Numbered from the stretch's first letter, positions 1-10,220 are shown. The stretch is DNA of 64,000 bases from Marinobacter profundi (GCF_002744715.1 NZ_KZ319377.1:36255-100254); one strand, 5' to 3'. Numbers and translations: made by a program. Notes: generated from the letters alone by a model not told the origin.

Positions 1-1
1 G

Positions 2-3000
2 CGAGCCGCCGGCGGCTTTGTCGAGACCCTGCAAAGCGGCGATAACCCGCTCAATTCAGCCACCAAGTCGCTGCTGCGCAATCTTGACAGCGAGCTGCGC
101 CGACTGATCGACGAGCGCGTCGACATCCTGCAGCAACCGGTTCCCGAGGCCCTGTTCAAGCACTTGCTGTACTACGTGGCACGGGCCCGCGAACTCGACA
201 CCCCGTGGGTCCGCGCGCTGCGCGAAGACTACCGGCTGGCGGAAGCCCTGCCCACCGACGATGACGTGGACGCCGCCCGCAGCCGGGTGGCCGGTCCGGG
301 CCGTGAAGCGATCCACTCCGTGGTCAGCGCCCTCAACGAAGAGCTCGCCAAGCTGAAGGACCAGCTGGACCTGTTTGTCAGGGCCGCGATGCGTCAGAAC
401 GACGAGCTGGAAGAACTGCTGCCGGGCCTGCGCCAGATTGCCAATACCCTTGCGGTCATCGGCCTGGGGATACCCCGCCGGGTGATCCTGGAGCAGATCG
501 AGATTCTCGAACGCCTGGTCAATCAGGTGGAAAAAGTCGATGACGGCACGCTACTGGATATTGCCGGCGCACTGCTTTACGTCGAAGCCAGCCTGTCCGG
601 CCTGGACAAGGACCGCCAGCAGGAAATTACCGACAAGGATTACGGCAATACGCCCAACCTCGGTGGCCAGGAACTCAGCGACGCCCATAGCGCGCTGCTG
701 AGGGAATCCCGCAATTCCCTCGAGCAGGTCAAGACCGCGGTGGTGAACTTTATCGCCTCGCAATGGGACCTGCGCGAGATTGAACACGTTCCGGAGCTCC
801 TCCACAGCATCCGCGGTGGCCTGCAGCTGATCCCTCTGGAACGGGTTGCCGACATGCTGCAGTGTGCCGAGCGCTATGTCTCCGACGCCCTGCTGAGTGG
901 CCGCCAGATCCCGGACTGGAAACAGCTCGACACCCTGGCCGACACCATTACCAGCATCGAGTATTACCTCGAGCGGCTGAGCGATGGCATCGCCGATAAC
1001 GACGCCATCCTCCACATTGCCGAAGACAGCCTGGCGATTCTCGGCTTTCCGGTCGGCGCCGAGCCGACCTGGCAGGCAGCAGTGGAAGCGGAAGAAACCG
1101 TTGCCGCTCAGGCCGAGCCAGAGACCGACACCACGGCGGCATCCCACCATGAACTGGTGGATGACGAGATCCTCGAGATTTTTGTCGAGGAAGCCGGTGA
1201 GGTTCTCACCAGTATTCATGACTATTATCCCAGGCTGCGCCAGAACCACGACGATCGCGAGGCTTTGACCGAAGTCCGCCGCGCCTTCCACACCCTCAAG
1301 GGCAGTGGCCGCATGGTGGGTGCCAGCAGTATCGGCGAACTGGCATGGTCGGTGGAAAACCTGCTGAATCGGGTGATCGACCAGACCATTCGCCCCAACG
1401 ATGAACTGTTCGCCCTGATTGATGACGTCAACCAGCGAATTCCCGGGCTGATCGAGGAATTCCGGAACGGCCATACCGAGGGTGATGTCGCGGCACTGAT
1501 CGAGCGTGCCGAAGCCATGTCGACCACCCGCAAGGTTACCGACGTCGAAGCGGCACCGGAAACACCGGCGCTGGCCGAGGCTCCGGTCAGCGCGGCGGTC
1601 CCTGGTGGCAAGCCCGAACCGGTGGCTGCCGCGGACGACACCGACGACCTGATTGATGACGAAATTCTCGATATCTTTATCGAGGAAGCCGGCGAAGTTC
1701 TCGACACCATCCGTGAATTCCTGCCGATGCTGGTGCGCCAGTTCGATGATCGCTCGGCGCTGGCCGAAGTCCGTCGCGCCTTCCACACCCTCAAGGGCAG
1801 TGGCCGCATGGTGGGTGCATCCACCATTGGCGAACTGGCGTGGGCGGTGGAGAACATGCTCAACCGGGTCATCGACGGCAGTGTCTTCATGAATGACGAC
1901 ATCGCCGGCCTGCTGCAGGATGTCACCGGCGTATTGCCGGCGCTGGTGGAGGACTTCCGCGCCCGCCGCAACGCCTCGGTATCGACGGCGGAACTCGAAG
2001 CCCGTGCCACCAGCCTTGCCAACGGCGAAATACCGGACAGCGGCGAGCTGGCAGCGGCCGAGCTGGACGAGGCGGAGGACACCGAAAGTACCGCAGATGC
2101 CGCCAACGAAGAGCTGATTGACCAGGTGCTGCTCGACATTTTCGAGAGCGAAACCGAGACCCACCTGGAGACCCTGCGCGCGTTTCTCGGCAACGCCGCC
2201 GACAAGACCGCGGTGGCGTATACCGACCAGGTTTCCCGCGCACTGCATACCCTCAAGGGCAGTGCCCATACCGCAGGTATCGAACCCATTGCGCGGGTTA
2301 TCACGCCGCTGGAACGACTGGTCAAGGACAGCCGTGCGGCCAATCGCAAGGCCGACCGGGATGCCCTCGACCTGCTTGCCGACGGTTGCGACTTTATTGT
2401 CCGTGGCCTCGGCCAGATTCGCGAAAACCCGCAGGCTACCCTGGCGGGTACCGAAGAATACCTCGAGCGCCTCGACACAGTCTCGACGCGCACCCTGGGC
2501 AGCCAGGATGCCCTGGGTTCGGAAGAAGCCGCCGTTCAGGCGCAACCGCAGCTGGTTGCCCTGTTCCTCAATGAGGGACTGGACATCCTGCTGGATGCCG
2601 ACAGCATTCTCGATACCTGGATCCGCGAACCGGACCAGACTGCAGCGGTCGAAACCCTCGGTCGCGAACTGCAGCAACTCTCCGGCGGGGCCCGCCAGGC
2701 CGGCCTGACGGACGTTGCCGAGCTGGCGGAGCTGCTCAGCGAGATCTATGGCTATACCCGGACCTCGGCGATCACTCCCGGCGCGGACTTTTTCCGGGTG
2801 GCGCGGGCAGCGCACGAGCTCCTGATCAACATGATGGATCAGGTCGCGGCCGGGCTGGCCACCGTTACCGACGAGGACCTGCTGGAAGAGTTACGGCAGC
2901 TGCGCGACCTGCGCGATCTCATCGACGATCCTGCCAGTGAGGCACCGCAAGCCACTGAGGCAGCCGCCGAACCGGTCGCGGCCGTGCACACGGAGCCGGC

Positions 3001-6000
3001 AGACGAAGCCCTGCCACCGCTGCCACAAACCGACGAGGAAGCGGAACAGGAGCTGGCCGATATTTTCCTGGAGGAAGCCCGGGATCTGATCGACAGCACT
3101 GCAGAGACCCTCCACCAGTGGGCGACCGACAACGGCAACACCGAGTTACTGCGCCTGCTGCAGCGCGACCTGCACACCCTCAAGGGTGGTGCACGCCTGG
3201 CCGCCATCGAGCCGGTGGGTGATCTGGCCCACGAACTGGAAACCCTGTTTGAAGGCGTTACCGAGCAACAACTGGCCATCAACGACCAGCTCGCCGATCT
3301 GCTGTTCCGTTGTCACGACCGGCTTGCCAGCATGGTTGACGCCCTGGGGCAGGCCGAGTCACCGCGCCCCGCGCCCGACCTGATCAGCGAGATCCGCGGA
3401 TACGTCGACCAAGCCAGTGCCGCGCGCCAGGTGACCAGCGTCAGCGAACCGGACACCCCGGCTGAGACGGCCCCACAAGTGGCGGCCGGCACCGAGCAGC
3501 CATCCGTCAGCAGCGAGGAGTTTTCCGACCTGGACCCGGAACTGGCGGAGATTTTCCTCGAAGAGGCCGGCGAGATCATCAACACCACCGCCGAACAGCT
3601 CCACCGCTGGCAGGCCCAACCGGCCCAGCCGGAGCTGGTCAAGGAGCTGCAGCGGGAACTGCACACCCTCAAAGGGGGTGCGCGGATGGCAGCCATTGCG
3701 CCGATCGCCGATATCGCCCACGAAATGGAAACCCTGTTCGAGCGGATTGCCGAGGGTCGCATCGCCGCGACCCGGGCGCGAACCGAACTGGCGTTGAAAG
3801 CCCACGACCAGCTAGCCTCGCTGGTGGAAGCCATCGCTGAGCAGGGTACCTGCGAGGCCGCCCCGCAACTGGTGGCGGAACTGCAGGCCGCCGGCAGCGA
3901 CACCGAGACTGCCGAGGCAACACCGGTGGCAGCTCACCAGCCCGCGGAGCAAGACACCACCGCCGAGGAAACCATCGAGCTGAGCCTGCCGGAAGACGCC
4001 GCCGTGGCGGCGGAATCCGACGCCGGGGTCAATGCCTTTGCCGGACTGGATCCGGAGCTGGTGGGCATCTTCCTCGAAGAAGCCTATGACCTGATCAACT
4101 CCACTGCCAGTGCACTGCACACCTGGAGTGAAGATCCCGATAACCGCCAGGTGGCCGCCGAATTGCAGCGGGATGTCCACACCCTCAAGGGCGGTGCCCG
4201 GATGGCCGGGGTTGCCCCCATCGGCGACCTGACCCACGTGCTGGAAGACCTGTTCGAGAAAGTGGCCGAAGGCCAGCTGCAGGCCACACCGGAAATGAAC
4301 GACCTGCTGTTTGCCTGTCACGACCGGCTGGCGCTGATGGTGGAACAGGTGGCCACCCAGAAGCCCTGCCCTGACGCGCATGAACTGATCGGCCGCGTCC
4401 AGGCCATCCTCGCTGGCCACCCCGCAGGCCAGGACCAACCGGCTGAGGAAAGCCCCCACGACGCCGGGTTGATCACGCTGTTCGAACCCGAGGAGCAAGG
4501 CGAGGATTGGCTAAGCCCTGAGCTGCCGCAGACCAGCGATGACGACCTGGCCGGCATCTTCCTGGACGAAGGCCGGGAGATCCATGCCGCGCTGACCGAG
4601 GCCCTTGCGCAGTGGCGGGATGATCCCGCCGAGCTGATTGGCGTTACCCAGTTACAGCAGGAGCTGCACACCCTGCGGGGCGGCGCCCTGCTGGCGGATA
4701 TCGACCCGGTGGCGGAACTTGCCGAAGCCTGGTCCGATGCCCTGGAGCCGCTGGTCGCCGGAGGCAATAACCAGCAAGCCGCGCTCGCCCTCAGCGAACG
4801 GGCACTGGGCGCCCTCGACCAGATGCTGAACACCCTGGAAGACGGCGGCAAGGCCGCACCGGACCAGGAGCTGATCGACGCACTGCGGAGCCTGCCGGTC
4901 ACCGTTACTTCGCAAACCGATGCTGACACCGGAGACAGCGGCGCAACCGCTGGCGCCGAACCGGTCGATGCTGAAGTCATCGAGATCTTCCTGGAAGAAG
5001 CCGGCGAAATTCTCGACCAGCTGGAGCAGCTGTTCGCCGACTGGCGCAAAGAGCCGGGTAACGCCCATTTCAACCGGGAGGCCCAGCGTGCCCTGCATAC
5101 CCTGAAGGGTGGTGCGCGACTGGCCCAGCAGCGTGACCTGGGCGATGCCGCCCACGGCCTCGAGACCCGATTGATCGACCTGGGGGGTAATAGCCCGCAG
5201 GAAAGCGACTGGCAGGCCATTACTGCGGATCATGACAGTATTGTCGCCCTGGTGGCCGAACTGCGCCATCGACTTACCGGTAACGGGACCCCCGTCCCCC
5301 AGCCAGCCTCCGAGGCGGAGCTCCCGGACGCCCTCCGGGCAGAACCCGACGAGCCAGCCACGGAAGCCCCGGTAAACGAACCCGCACCGGCGGAACCGGC
5401 CCCGCTTGCCCGGGCCGCCGAACCGGCCACCCCGGCCCCAGCCAAGGCGCCGGCCAAAACACCGCGGCGGAAGCCTGCCGACGCCGGACGCGCAGCTCAG
5501 GAGACCATCCGGGTATCAGCGCCGCTGCTGGATGAACTGGTCAACCTGGCGGGTGAAACCAGTATTACCCGGGGCCGCCTCGAACAGCAGACCAGCGACT
5601 TCACCCGCACCCTCGACGAGATGGCTGCGACCATCGAGCGTCTGCGTGAGCAGCTGCGGCGGATGGACATCGAGACCGAAACCCAGATCCTGTTCCGTAC
5701 CGAGAAGGAGCACGGACCGGATTACGGCGAAGACTTCGACCCGCTGGAGATGGACCGCTACTCATCAATCCAGCAGCTGTCACGGGCACTGACCGAATCC
5801 TCCTCGGACCTTGCCGACCTGCGGGAAACCATGGCCGACCGGCTAAGGGATACCGAGACCCTGCTGGTGCAGCAGTCGCGGATCAATACCGAATTGCAGG
5901 AAGGTCTGATGAAGACCCGGATGATCCCCTTTGCCTCGATGGTACCGAGGCTGCGGCGGATCGTGCGGCAGATCAGTGGCGAGCTGGCCAAAAAGGTGGA

Positions 6001-7330
6001 GTTCGACGTCCGTAACCCGGAAGGGGAGATGGACCGCAACATCCTCGAGCGGATGGTCGCGCCCCTTGAGCACATGCTGCGTAACGCCCTCGACCACGGC
6101 ATCGAAACCCCCGCAGAGCGGACCCGGGTCGGCAAACCCGAGACCGGGGAAATCACCCTGTCACTGACCCGTGAGGGCGGTGACGTGGTGCTGCGCATGA
6201 TCGATGACGGTGCCGGCATTCCGATCCGGGTCATTCGTGACAAGGCCATTCGTCAGGGCATGATGCGTGCCGATGAAACCCTGAGTGACCGTGAGATCCT
6301 CCAGTTTATCCTGCAACCGGGCTTCTCCACCGCACAGCAGGTGACCCAGATTTCCGGACGCGGCGTGGGCATGGATGTGGTCGCCAGCGAGATCAAGCAA
6401 CTTGGCGGCAGCCTCGACATCGACTCACGCCTCGGGGAAGGCACCACCTTCACGGTACGCCTGCCCTTCACCGTGTCGGTCAACCGGGCCCTGATGGTGA
6501 CCTCCGGCGAGGATTTCTATGCCATCCCGCTGAACACCATCGAAGGTATCGTGCGGGTCAGTACCTGGGAACTCGAGGAGTATTACAAGCCGGACGCGCC
6601 GCTCTATGAGTACGCCGGCCAGCAATACCGCCTGCAGTATCTCGGCAGCCTGCTGCACAGCGAACACCAGCCCAAGCTGCAGGGCCAGGCGCTGCCCTTG
6701 CCGGTTATCCTGGTCCGCGGTGCCGAACAGCCCATGGCGCTGCAGGTGGACAGCCTGATCGGCAGTCGGGAAATCGTGGTGAAATCCCTCGGCCCGCAGT
6801 TCAGTTCGGTGCGGGGCGTTTCCGGTGCCACCATTCTCGGTGACGGCAACGTGGTGGTCATCCTTGACCTGCCGGCGATGATCCGCTCCGACATCCTGTC
6901 GGAACGCCAGCGTATCGCCGCCATGAACAAGGCGCAGGAAGCGTACCGCCGCGAGGAACGGCCGACCATCGTGATGGTGGTGGACGACTCGGTGACGGTG
7001 CGCAAGGTTACCTCCCGCCTGCTGGAGCGCAATGGCATGGAGGTGGTGACTGCGAAGGACGGCCTCGATGCGGTTGCCCAGCTGCAGGACCACAAGCCGG
7101 ACATTATCCTGCTGGATATCGAGATGCCGCGCATGGACGGCTTCGAGGTCGCAAGCTTTGTGCGGCACGACGACAGCCTGCGCAATACTCCTATCTGTAT
7201 GATCACCTCGCGGACCGGCCAGAAACACCGCGACCGGGCCCTCGCCCTGGGCGTCAACGAGTACCTCGGCAAACCCTTCCAGGAAACCGAGCTGCTTGAG
7301 ACGATTACACGGTTGACCGGTAACGACTGA
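2..7330 (+). CDS. chpA: ChpA/PilL-type hybrid chemotaxis histidine kinase, 5' end outside window
   Basis: The reading frame is open from the first bases, so the start lies upstream of the window. It is the CheA-like kinase of the type IV pilus (Pil-Chp) chemosensory system, cytoplasmic at the cell pole. Eight HPt domains with a candidate phosphoryl-accepting His in an HTLKG/HTLRG motif are seen (His codons at 1289, 1784, 2246, 3173, 3662, 4178, 4667, 5096). A ninth copy has Gln at the His position (2672), and a non-HPt-like or degenerate N-terminal region precedes them. Then come a dimerisation segment (~5.5 kb), a HATPase domain (N box ~6070-6120, GRGVGMDVV ~6357), a CheW domain (~6470-6900) and a receiver domain with Asp at 7115. 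Acidic, Ala/Glu-rich linkers separate the HPts. It overlaps the chpB-like gene by one base. Family assignment is firm; the exact output (twitching, cAMP) is inferred from Pseudomonas. Confidence 0.95.
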   Translation, partial: RAAGGFVETLQSGDNPLNSATKSLLRNLDSELRRLIDERVDILQQPVPEALFKHLLYYVARARELDTPWVRALREDYRLAEALPTDDDVDAARSRVAGPGREAIHSVVSALNEELAKLKDQLDLFVRAAMRQNDELEELLPGLRQIANTLAVIGLGIPRRVILEQIEILERLVNQVEKVDDGTLLDIAGALLYVEASLSGLDKDRQQEITDKDYGNTPNLGGQELSDAHSALLRESRNSLEQVKTAVVNFIASQWDLREIEHVPELLHSIRGGLQLIPLERVADMLQCAERYVSDALLSGRQIPDWKQLDTLADTITSIEYYLERLSDGIADNDAILHIAEDSLAILGFPVGAEPTWQAAVEAEETVAAQAEPETDTTAASHHELVDDEILEIFVEEAGEVLTSIHDYYPRLRQNHDDREALTEVRRAFHTLKGSGRMVGASSIGELAWSVENLLNRVIDQTIRPNDELFALIDDVNQRIPGLIEEFRNGHTEGDVAALIERAEAMSTTRKVTDVEAAPETPALAEAPVSAAVPGGKPEPVAAADDTDDLIDDEILDIFIEEAGEVLDTIREFLPMLVRQFDDRSALAEVRRAFHTLKGSGRMVGASTIGELAWAVENMLNRVIDGSVFMNDDIAGLLQDVTGVLPALVEDFRARRNASVSTAELEARATSLANGEIPDSGELAAAELDEAEDTESTADAANEELIDQVLLDIFESETETHLETLRAFLGNAADKTAVAYTDQVSRALHTLKGSAHTAGIEPIARVITPLERLVKDSRAANRKADRDALDLLADGCDFIVRGLGQIRENPQATLAGTEEYLERLDTVSTRTLGSQDALGSEEAAVQAQPQLVALFLNEGLDILLDADSILDTWIREPDQTAAVETLGRELQQLSGGARQAGLTDVAELAELLSEIYGYTRTSAITPGADFFRVARAAHELLINMMDQVAAGLATVTDEDLLEELRQLRDLRDLIDDPASEAPQATEAAAEPVAAVHTEPADEALPPLPQTDEEAEQELADIFLEEARDLIDSTAETLHQWATDNGNTELLRLLQRDLHTLKGGARLAAIEPVGDLAHELETLFEGVTEQQLAINDQLADLLFRCHDRLASMVDALGQAESPRPAPDLISEIRGYVDQASAARQVTSVSEPDTPAETAPQVAAGTEQPSVSSEEFSDLDPELAEIFLEEAGEIINTTAEQLHRWQAQPAQPELVKELQRELHTLKGGARMAAIAPIADIAHEMETLFERIAEGRIAATRARTELALKAHDQLASLVEAIAEQGTCEAAPQLVAELQAAGSDTETAEATPVAAHQPAEQDTTAEETIELSLPEDAAVAAESDAGVNAFAGLDPELVGIFLEEAYDLINSTASALHTWSEDPDNRQVAAELQRDVHTLKGGARMAGVAPIGDLTHVLEDLFEKVAEGQLQATPEMNDLLFACHDRLALMVEQVATQKPCPDAHELIGRVQAILAGHPAGQDQPAEESPHDAGLITLFEPEEQGEDWLSPELPQTSDDDLAGIFLDEGREIHAALTEALAQWRDDPAELIGVTQLQQELHTLRGGALLADIDPVAELAEAWSDALEPLVAGGNNQQAALALSERALGALDQMLNTLEDGGKAAPDQELIDALRSLPVTVTSQTDADTGDSGATAGAEPVDAEVIEIFLEEAGEILDQLEQLFADWRKEPGNAHFNREAQRALHTLKGGARLAQQRDLGDAAHGLETRLIDLGGNSPQESDWQAITADHDSIVALVAELRHRLTGNGTPVPQPASEAELPDALRAEPDEPATEAPVNEPAPAEPAPLARAAEPATPAPAKAPAKTPRRKPADAGRAAQETIRVSAPLLDELVNLAGETSITRGRLEQQTSDFTRTLDEMAATIERLREQLRRMDIETETQILFRTEKEHGPDYGEDFDPLEMDRYSSIQQLSRALTESSSDLADLRETMADRLRDTETLLVQQSRINTELQEGLMKTRMIPFASMVPRLRRIVRQISGELAKKVEFDVRNPEGEMDRNILERMVAPLEHMLRNALDHGIETPAERTRVGKPETGEITLSLTREGGDVVLRMIDDGAGIPIRVIRDKAIRQGMMRADETLSDREILQFILQPGFSTAQQVTQISGRGVGMDVVASEIKQLGGSLDIDSRLGEGTTFTVRLPFTVSVNRALMVTSGEDFYAIPLNTIEGIVRVSTWELEEYYKPDAPLYEYAGQQYRLQYLGSLLHSEHQPKLQGQALPLPVILVRGAEQPMALQVDSLIGSREIVVKSLGPQFSSVRGVSGATILGDGNVVVILDLPAMIRSDILSERQRIAAMNKAQEAYRREERPTIVMVVDDSVTVRKVTSRLLERNGMEVVTAKDGLDAVAQLQDHKPDIILLDIEMPRMDGFEVASFVRHDDSLRNTPICMITSRTGQKHRDRALALGVNEYLGKPFQETELLETITRLTGND
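1150..1965 (+). repeat. Tandem duplication of an HPt module inside chpA
   Basis: Two adjacent HPt-coding units offset by 495 bp are nearly identical around the phosphorylated His: 1271-1323 and 1766-1818 differ at only one or two bases, and flanking helices are also alike. The linkers between them have diverged. This points to recent duplication or gene conversion of a 165-codon unit within the gene. Confidence 0.8.
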
Positions 7331-8385
7331 TGGCCGCCCCGGCAGGCCGGCCCGCAGTCGGGATAGTGTCAGACAACGTCCTGCAGCGGCACCGGCTGCA
7401 GGAGGCGGCGACACGATTCGGCCTCGCCGCCTGCTTTTGCGGCGACCCGCAGCGCCTGCTGGATTATCCGCGAATTCCCGAGGCCAGCCTGTGGCTGGTC
7501 ACCCTGGAAGACGAAGCGGATCATCCGACGCTGTTCGATTACCTGCTGGAGCAGTCTGCCGCGCCGGTGCTGTTTGGGGTCGATACCGCACCACGGAGCG
7601 GCAGCACCGACTACTCCCGCTGGGAGCGGCGGTTGCTGAACAAGCTGGAACAGCAACTGGGGCCGTTGGAGCAGCTCGACTCCGCGGACACTCTGGAGCA
7701 GCTTGCCGGAGTCACTGACGACACCCCTGCAACCGATCCCCGGTTGCCCGCCTGGGTGACGCCCGCTGACCCGGACAAGCCCGCGAAAGAGGTGTGGATA
7801 CTGGGAGCCTCGCTGGGCGGCCCCGCCGCCGTCAAGGCGTTTCTCGATCACCTCCCGGCCGGATTGCCGGTCGGTTTTATCTATGCCCAGCACATCGACG
7901 GCAACTTCACCGAGGTACTGACCCGGGTGCTGGGGCGGCATGCCCATTACCGGCTGCGTCAGGCCGAAGCCGGCCACAAGGTCCACCACGGTGAAGTGGT
8001 CCTGATGCCGGTGGAGCACGAGTGGATTCTTGATCACAACGGTCGGCTGCAGGAAAAGCAGACGCCCTGGCCGGGACCCTATGGCCCGTCCATTGACCAG
8101 GTGCTGCTGAATGTGGCGGACCATTATGGTCATCACTGTCATGCTATCCTGTTCTCCGGCATGGGCAACGACGGTGCCATTGCCGCACCGCTGCTGAAGG
8201 CCTACGGCAGCCGGATCTGGGTACAGGAAAGCACCAGCTGTGGTAACAGCTCCATGCCGGATTCGGTGGCCGAAACCGGCTGTACCAGTTTTACCGGTAC
8301 GCCAGAACAGCTGGCCCGGGAACTTGTCAAAACGATTGAGGCGTCCTGTCTGCTGCAACGGCGCAGCCAGCGGGATTCTGTCTGA
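7330..8385 (+). CDS. chpB: CheB-type protein-glutamate methylesterase (ChpB-like)
   Basis: This is predicted to remove methyl groups from the chemoreceptor of the Pil-Chp system and so set adaptation. The C-terminal CheB domain (residues ~153-340) carries the catalytic triad: Ser161 in GASLGGP, His188 in AQHID and Asp281 in SGMGNDGA. The N-terminal ~130 residues occupy the place of a receiver domain but I see no clear phosphorylatable Asp motif, so it may be a degenerate receiver, as in ChpB of Pseudomonas. The start ATG overlaps the stop of the kinase gene (TGATG), which indicates translational coupling. The function call is strong; whether the N-terminus is regulated by phosphorylation is unknown. 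Confidence 0.9.
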   Translation: MAAPAGRPAVGIVSDNVLQRHRLQEAATRFGLAACFCGDPQRLLDYPRIPEASLWLVTLEDEADHPTLFDYLLEQSAAPVLFGVDTAPRSGSTDYSRWERRLLNKLEQQLGPLEQLDSADTLEQLAGVTDDTPATDPRLPAWVTPADPDKPAKEVWILGASLGGPAAVKAFLDHLPAGLPVGFIYAQHIDGNFTEVLTRVLGRHAHYRLRQAEAGHKVHHGEVVLMPVEHEWILDHNGRLQEKQTPWPGPYGPSIDQVLLNVADHYGHHCHAILFSGMGNDGAIAAPLLKAYGSRIWVQESTSCGNSSMPDSVAETGCTSFTGTPEQLARELVKTIEASCLLQRRSQRDSV

Positions 8386-8395
8386 GGAACGCAAG

Positions 8396-8857
8396 ATGAA
8401 TGACAACCGCCAAGTACTTCCCTGTGTGCTGATCCCCATGGCGGGCCGGCAACTGCTGCTGCCCAACGTGTCGATTGCCGAGATTGTCGACTATGGCGCA
8501 ACCACCCCCAAGGACAACGGGCCGGCCTGGTTGCTGGGCGAGCTCAACTGGCGCGGCCTCAATCTGCCGGTGGTGTCCTACGACGCGGCTAACGGCGGTG
8601 AACGCTCGGACGCCGGTGACGGCCGCGGCCGCATTGCAGTCCTCAACACCATTGGCAGTCATCACAACCAGCTGCCATTCCTCGCACTTGTCACCCGGGG
8701 CATCCCAAGCCAGACCCGCGTCGAGCAGTCCCAGCTTCACCCGCTGGAAGGTGACACCGGGCCCGCCGACCTGATGAAAGTGGACCTCAATGGTGAGGAA
8801 GCCTTCATTCCGAACCTGGAATACCTCGAGGACCTCGCCAGCAGCCACCACGGCTAA
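8396..8857 (+). CDS. chpC: CheW-domain adaptor (ChpC-like)
   Basis: This 153-residue protein is almost entirely one CheW-like domain: a beta-rich N-terminus (LIPMAGRQLLLPNVSIAEIV), the GELNWRG segment and a VLNTIG strand. CheW proteins link chemoreceptors to the kinase. It begins 10 bp after the methylesterase gene, behind GAGGAA, and ends the operon chpA-chpB-chpC, the same order as in Pseudomonas. I chose the ATG at 8396 since the longer frame upstream only overlaps chpB. Confidence 0.85.
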   Translation: MNDNRQVLPCVLIPMAGRQLLLPNVSIAEIVDYGATTPKDNGPAWLLGELNWRGLNLPVVSYDAANGGERSDAGDGRGRIAVLNTIGSHHNQLPFLALVTRGIPSQTRVEQSQLHPLEGDTGPADLMKVDLNGEEAFIPNLEYLEDLASSHHG

Positions 8858-8892
8858 CCGGTCAGCCCGATGAATGGCAGCAGGCGGGACCG

Positions 8893-8927
8893 GTGACGGT
8901 CACCAAGGTGAATGTTATAATGTTTCA
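8893..8927 (+). promoter_or_regulatory. Promoter and Zur-box-like operator of zur-znuCB
   Basis: A perfect -10 (TATAAT, 8916-8921) has a -35-like GTGACG (8893-8898) at 17 bp. The -10 lies inside AATGTTATAATGTT (8911-8924), whose left half matches the AATGTTATAA half-site of enterobacterial Zur boxes; the right half is imperfect. A second dyad, GGTGAC-G-GTCACC (8892-8904), overlaps the -35. Autoregulation by Zur is an inference from position. Confidence 0.65.
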
Positions 8928-8950
8928 AATTTTCACCGGATGTCGCTGCC

Positions 8951-9442
8951 ATGGCCAATGCCGCGCTGCCTTATCGCCCCCACAACCACGCGACCTGTGT
9001 CAGCCAGGCGCTGGATGACGCCAGGGTTATCTGCAAGGCAAACAATGCCCGTCTGACACCGGTCCGGGAACGGGTGCTGGAACTGATCTGGCAATCCCAC
9101 AAGCCACTGGGTGCCTACGATGTCCTTGCCGCGCTGGCCGAGGACGGTCACAACGCGGCACCGCCGACCGTTTACCGGGCCCTCGACTTCCTGCTCGCTA
9201 ACGGCCTGGTCCACCGCATCGCATCGCTGAACGCCTTTGTCGGCTGCGCCCATGCTGGCCAGCACCATAACGGCATGTTCCTGATCTGCCGTCATTGCCA
9301 CAATGTCCTCGAACTGACCGCACCCACGGTTGCCAGCGCGGTGGCGGCGGCGGCCGCCGCCGAGCACTTTGTTCCGGAAGACACCACCATCGAGATTGCC
9401 GGCCGCTGCCCCAATTGTCGCCAGGATGCCGACAATGACTGA
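8951..9442 (+). CDS. zur: Zinc uptake regulator, Fur family
   Basis: A 163-residue Fur-superfamily repressor. The N-terminal winged helix spans residues ~25-90 with the typical PTVYRALDFLL recognition region. The C-terminal dimerisation and metal domain has CRHCH and a terminal CPNC pair, the structural zinc site of the family. Its place directly before znuC and znuB, and the operator-like promoter in front, make Zur far more likely than Fur or PerR. With zinc bound it should repress the operon. It overlaps znuC by 8 bp. Confidence 0.92.
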   Translation: MANAALPYRPHNHATCVSQALDDARVICKANNARLTPVRERVLELIWQSHKPLGAYDVLAALAEDGHNAAPPTVYRALDFLLANGLVHRIASLNAFVGCAHAGQHHNGMFLICRHCHNVLELTAPTVASAVAAAAAAEHFVPEDTTIEIAGRCPNCRQDADND

Positions 9443-10220
9443 CCCCCTGGTAACCCTGGACAATGCCACCGTCCGCTTCGATGGCGTGATCGCGGTCGAC
9501 CATATCAATCTCAAGGTCAGCCGCGGCGACATCATTACCATCATCGGCCCGAACGGTGCCGGCAAGACCACGCTGATCAAGGCGGTACTGGGCATCCAGC
9601 CACTCAGCGAAGGTGCAATCCACCGTCAGGCCGGCCTGACCATCGGCTATGTCCCCCAACACCTGCACCTGCAACCGACCCTGCCACTCACCGTGAAACG
9701 GTTCATGGCGCTGAGTGGCGTCCCGGCCGCGGCCTGCCGCGAAGCCCTGGAGCAGACCGGTGTCGGGCACCTGCTGGCGGCCTCGGTACATCATCTTTCC
9801 GGAGGCGAACGCCAGCGCCTGCTGCTGGCCCGTGCCCTGGCCCGGAAGCCGGACCTGCTGGTGCTCGATGAGCCGGCCCAGGGCGTCGATATCAATGGCC
9901 AGGCGGCGCTCTATGACCTGATCCGCCAGCTGCGGGACCGGCTCCACTGCGGGGTGATCATGATTTCCCACGACCTCCATCTGGTGATGGCCGCAACCGA
10001 CAAAGTCCTCTGCCTGAACCAGCATGTCTGCTGCAGTGGCCATCCGGAAGACATTTCCCGGGACCCGGCGTTCATCGAAACCTTCGGCCAGTCGGTGGCT
10101 GAAAGTCTGGCGGTCTACCATCATCGCCACAACCATCAGCACAATCTCCATGGCGACGTGGTTGCCGCGGGCGACAGTGACTCTGAACACAGGGAATGCT
10201 CCGGCCATGGCCATCATTGA
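9435..10220 (+). CDS. znuC: Zinc ABC transporter ATP-binding protein
   Basis: This ATPase energises high-affinity zinc import through ZnuB. The Walker A motif GPNGAGKTT, the signature LSGGERQR and the Walker B LLVLDEP with the following H-loop (ISHDL) are all present. The C-terminal ~35 residues form a His-rich tail (HHRHNHQHNLH and a final GHGHH), a common but variable trait of ZnuC proteins that may buffer or sense zinc. The start overlaps zur by 8 bp and the end overlaps znuB by 14 bp, so the three are translationally coupled. No znuA binding-protein gene lies in this window. Confidence 0.93.
   Translation: MTDPLVTLDNATVRFDGVIAVDHINLKVSRGDIITIIGPNGAGKTTLIKAVLGIQPLSEGAIHRQAGLTIGYVPQHLHLQPTLPLTVKRFMALSGVPAAACREALEQTGVGHLLAASVHHLSGGERQRLLLARALARKPDLLVLDEPAQGVDINGQAALYDLIRQLRDRLHCGVIMISHDLHLVMAATDKVLCLNQHVCCSGHPEDISRDPAFIETFGQSVAESLAVYHHRHNHQHNLHGDVVAAGDSDSEHRECSGHGHH

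Noticed and set aside
551..2815. Very long open frame on the minus strand opposite the giant kinase gene
   Set aside because: It has no recognisable domains and mirrors the GC-rich third positions of the kinase gene. Similar shadows occur opposite copA (21819-23258) and the CHASE-GGDEF-EAL gene (17954-20212).
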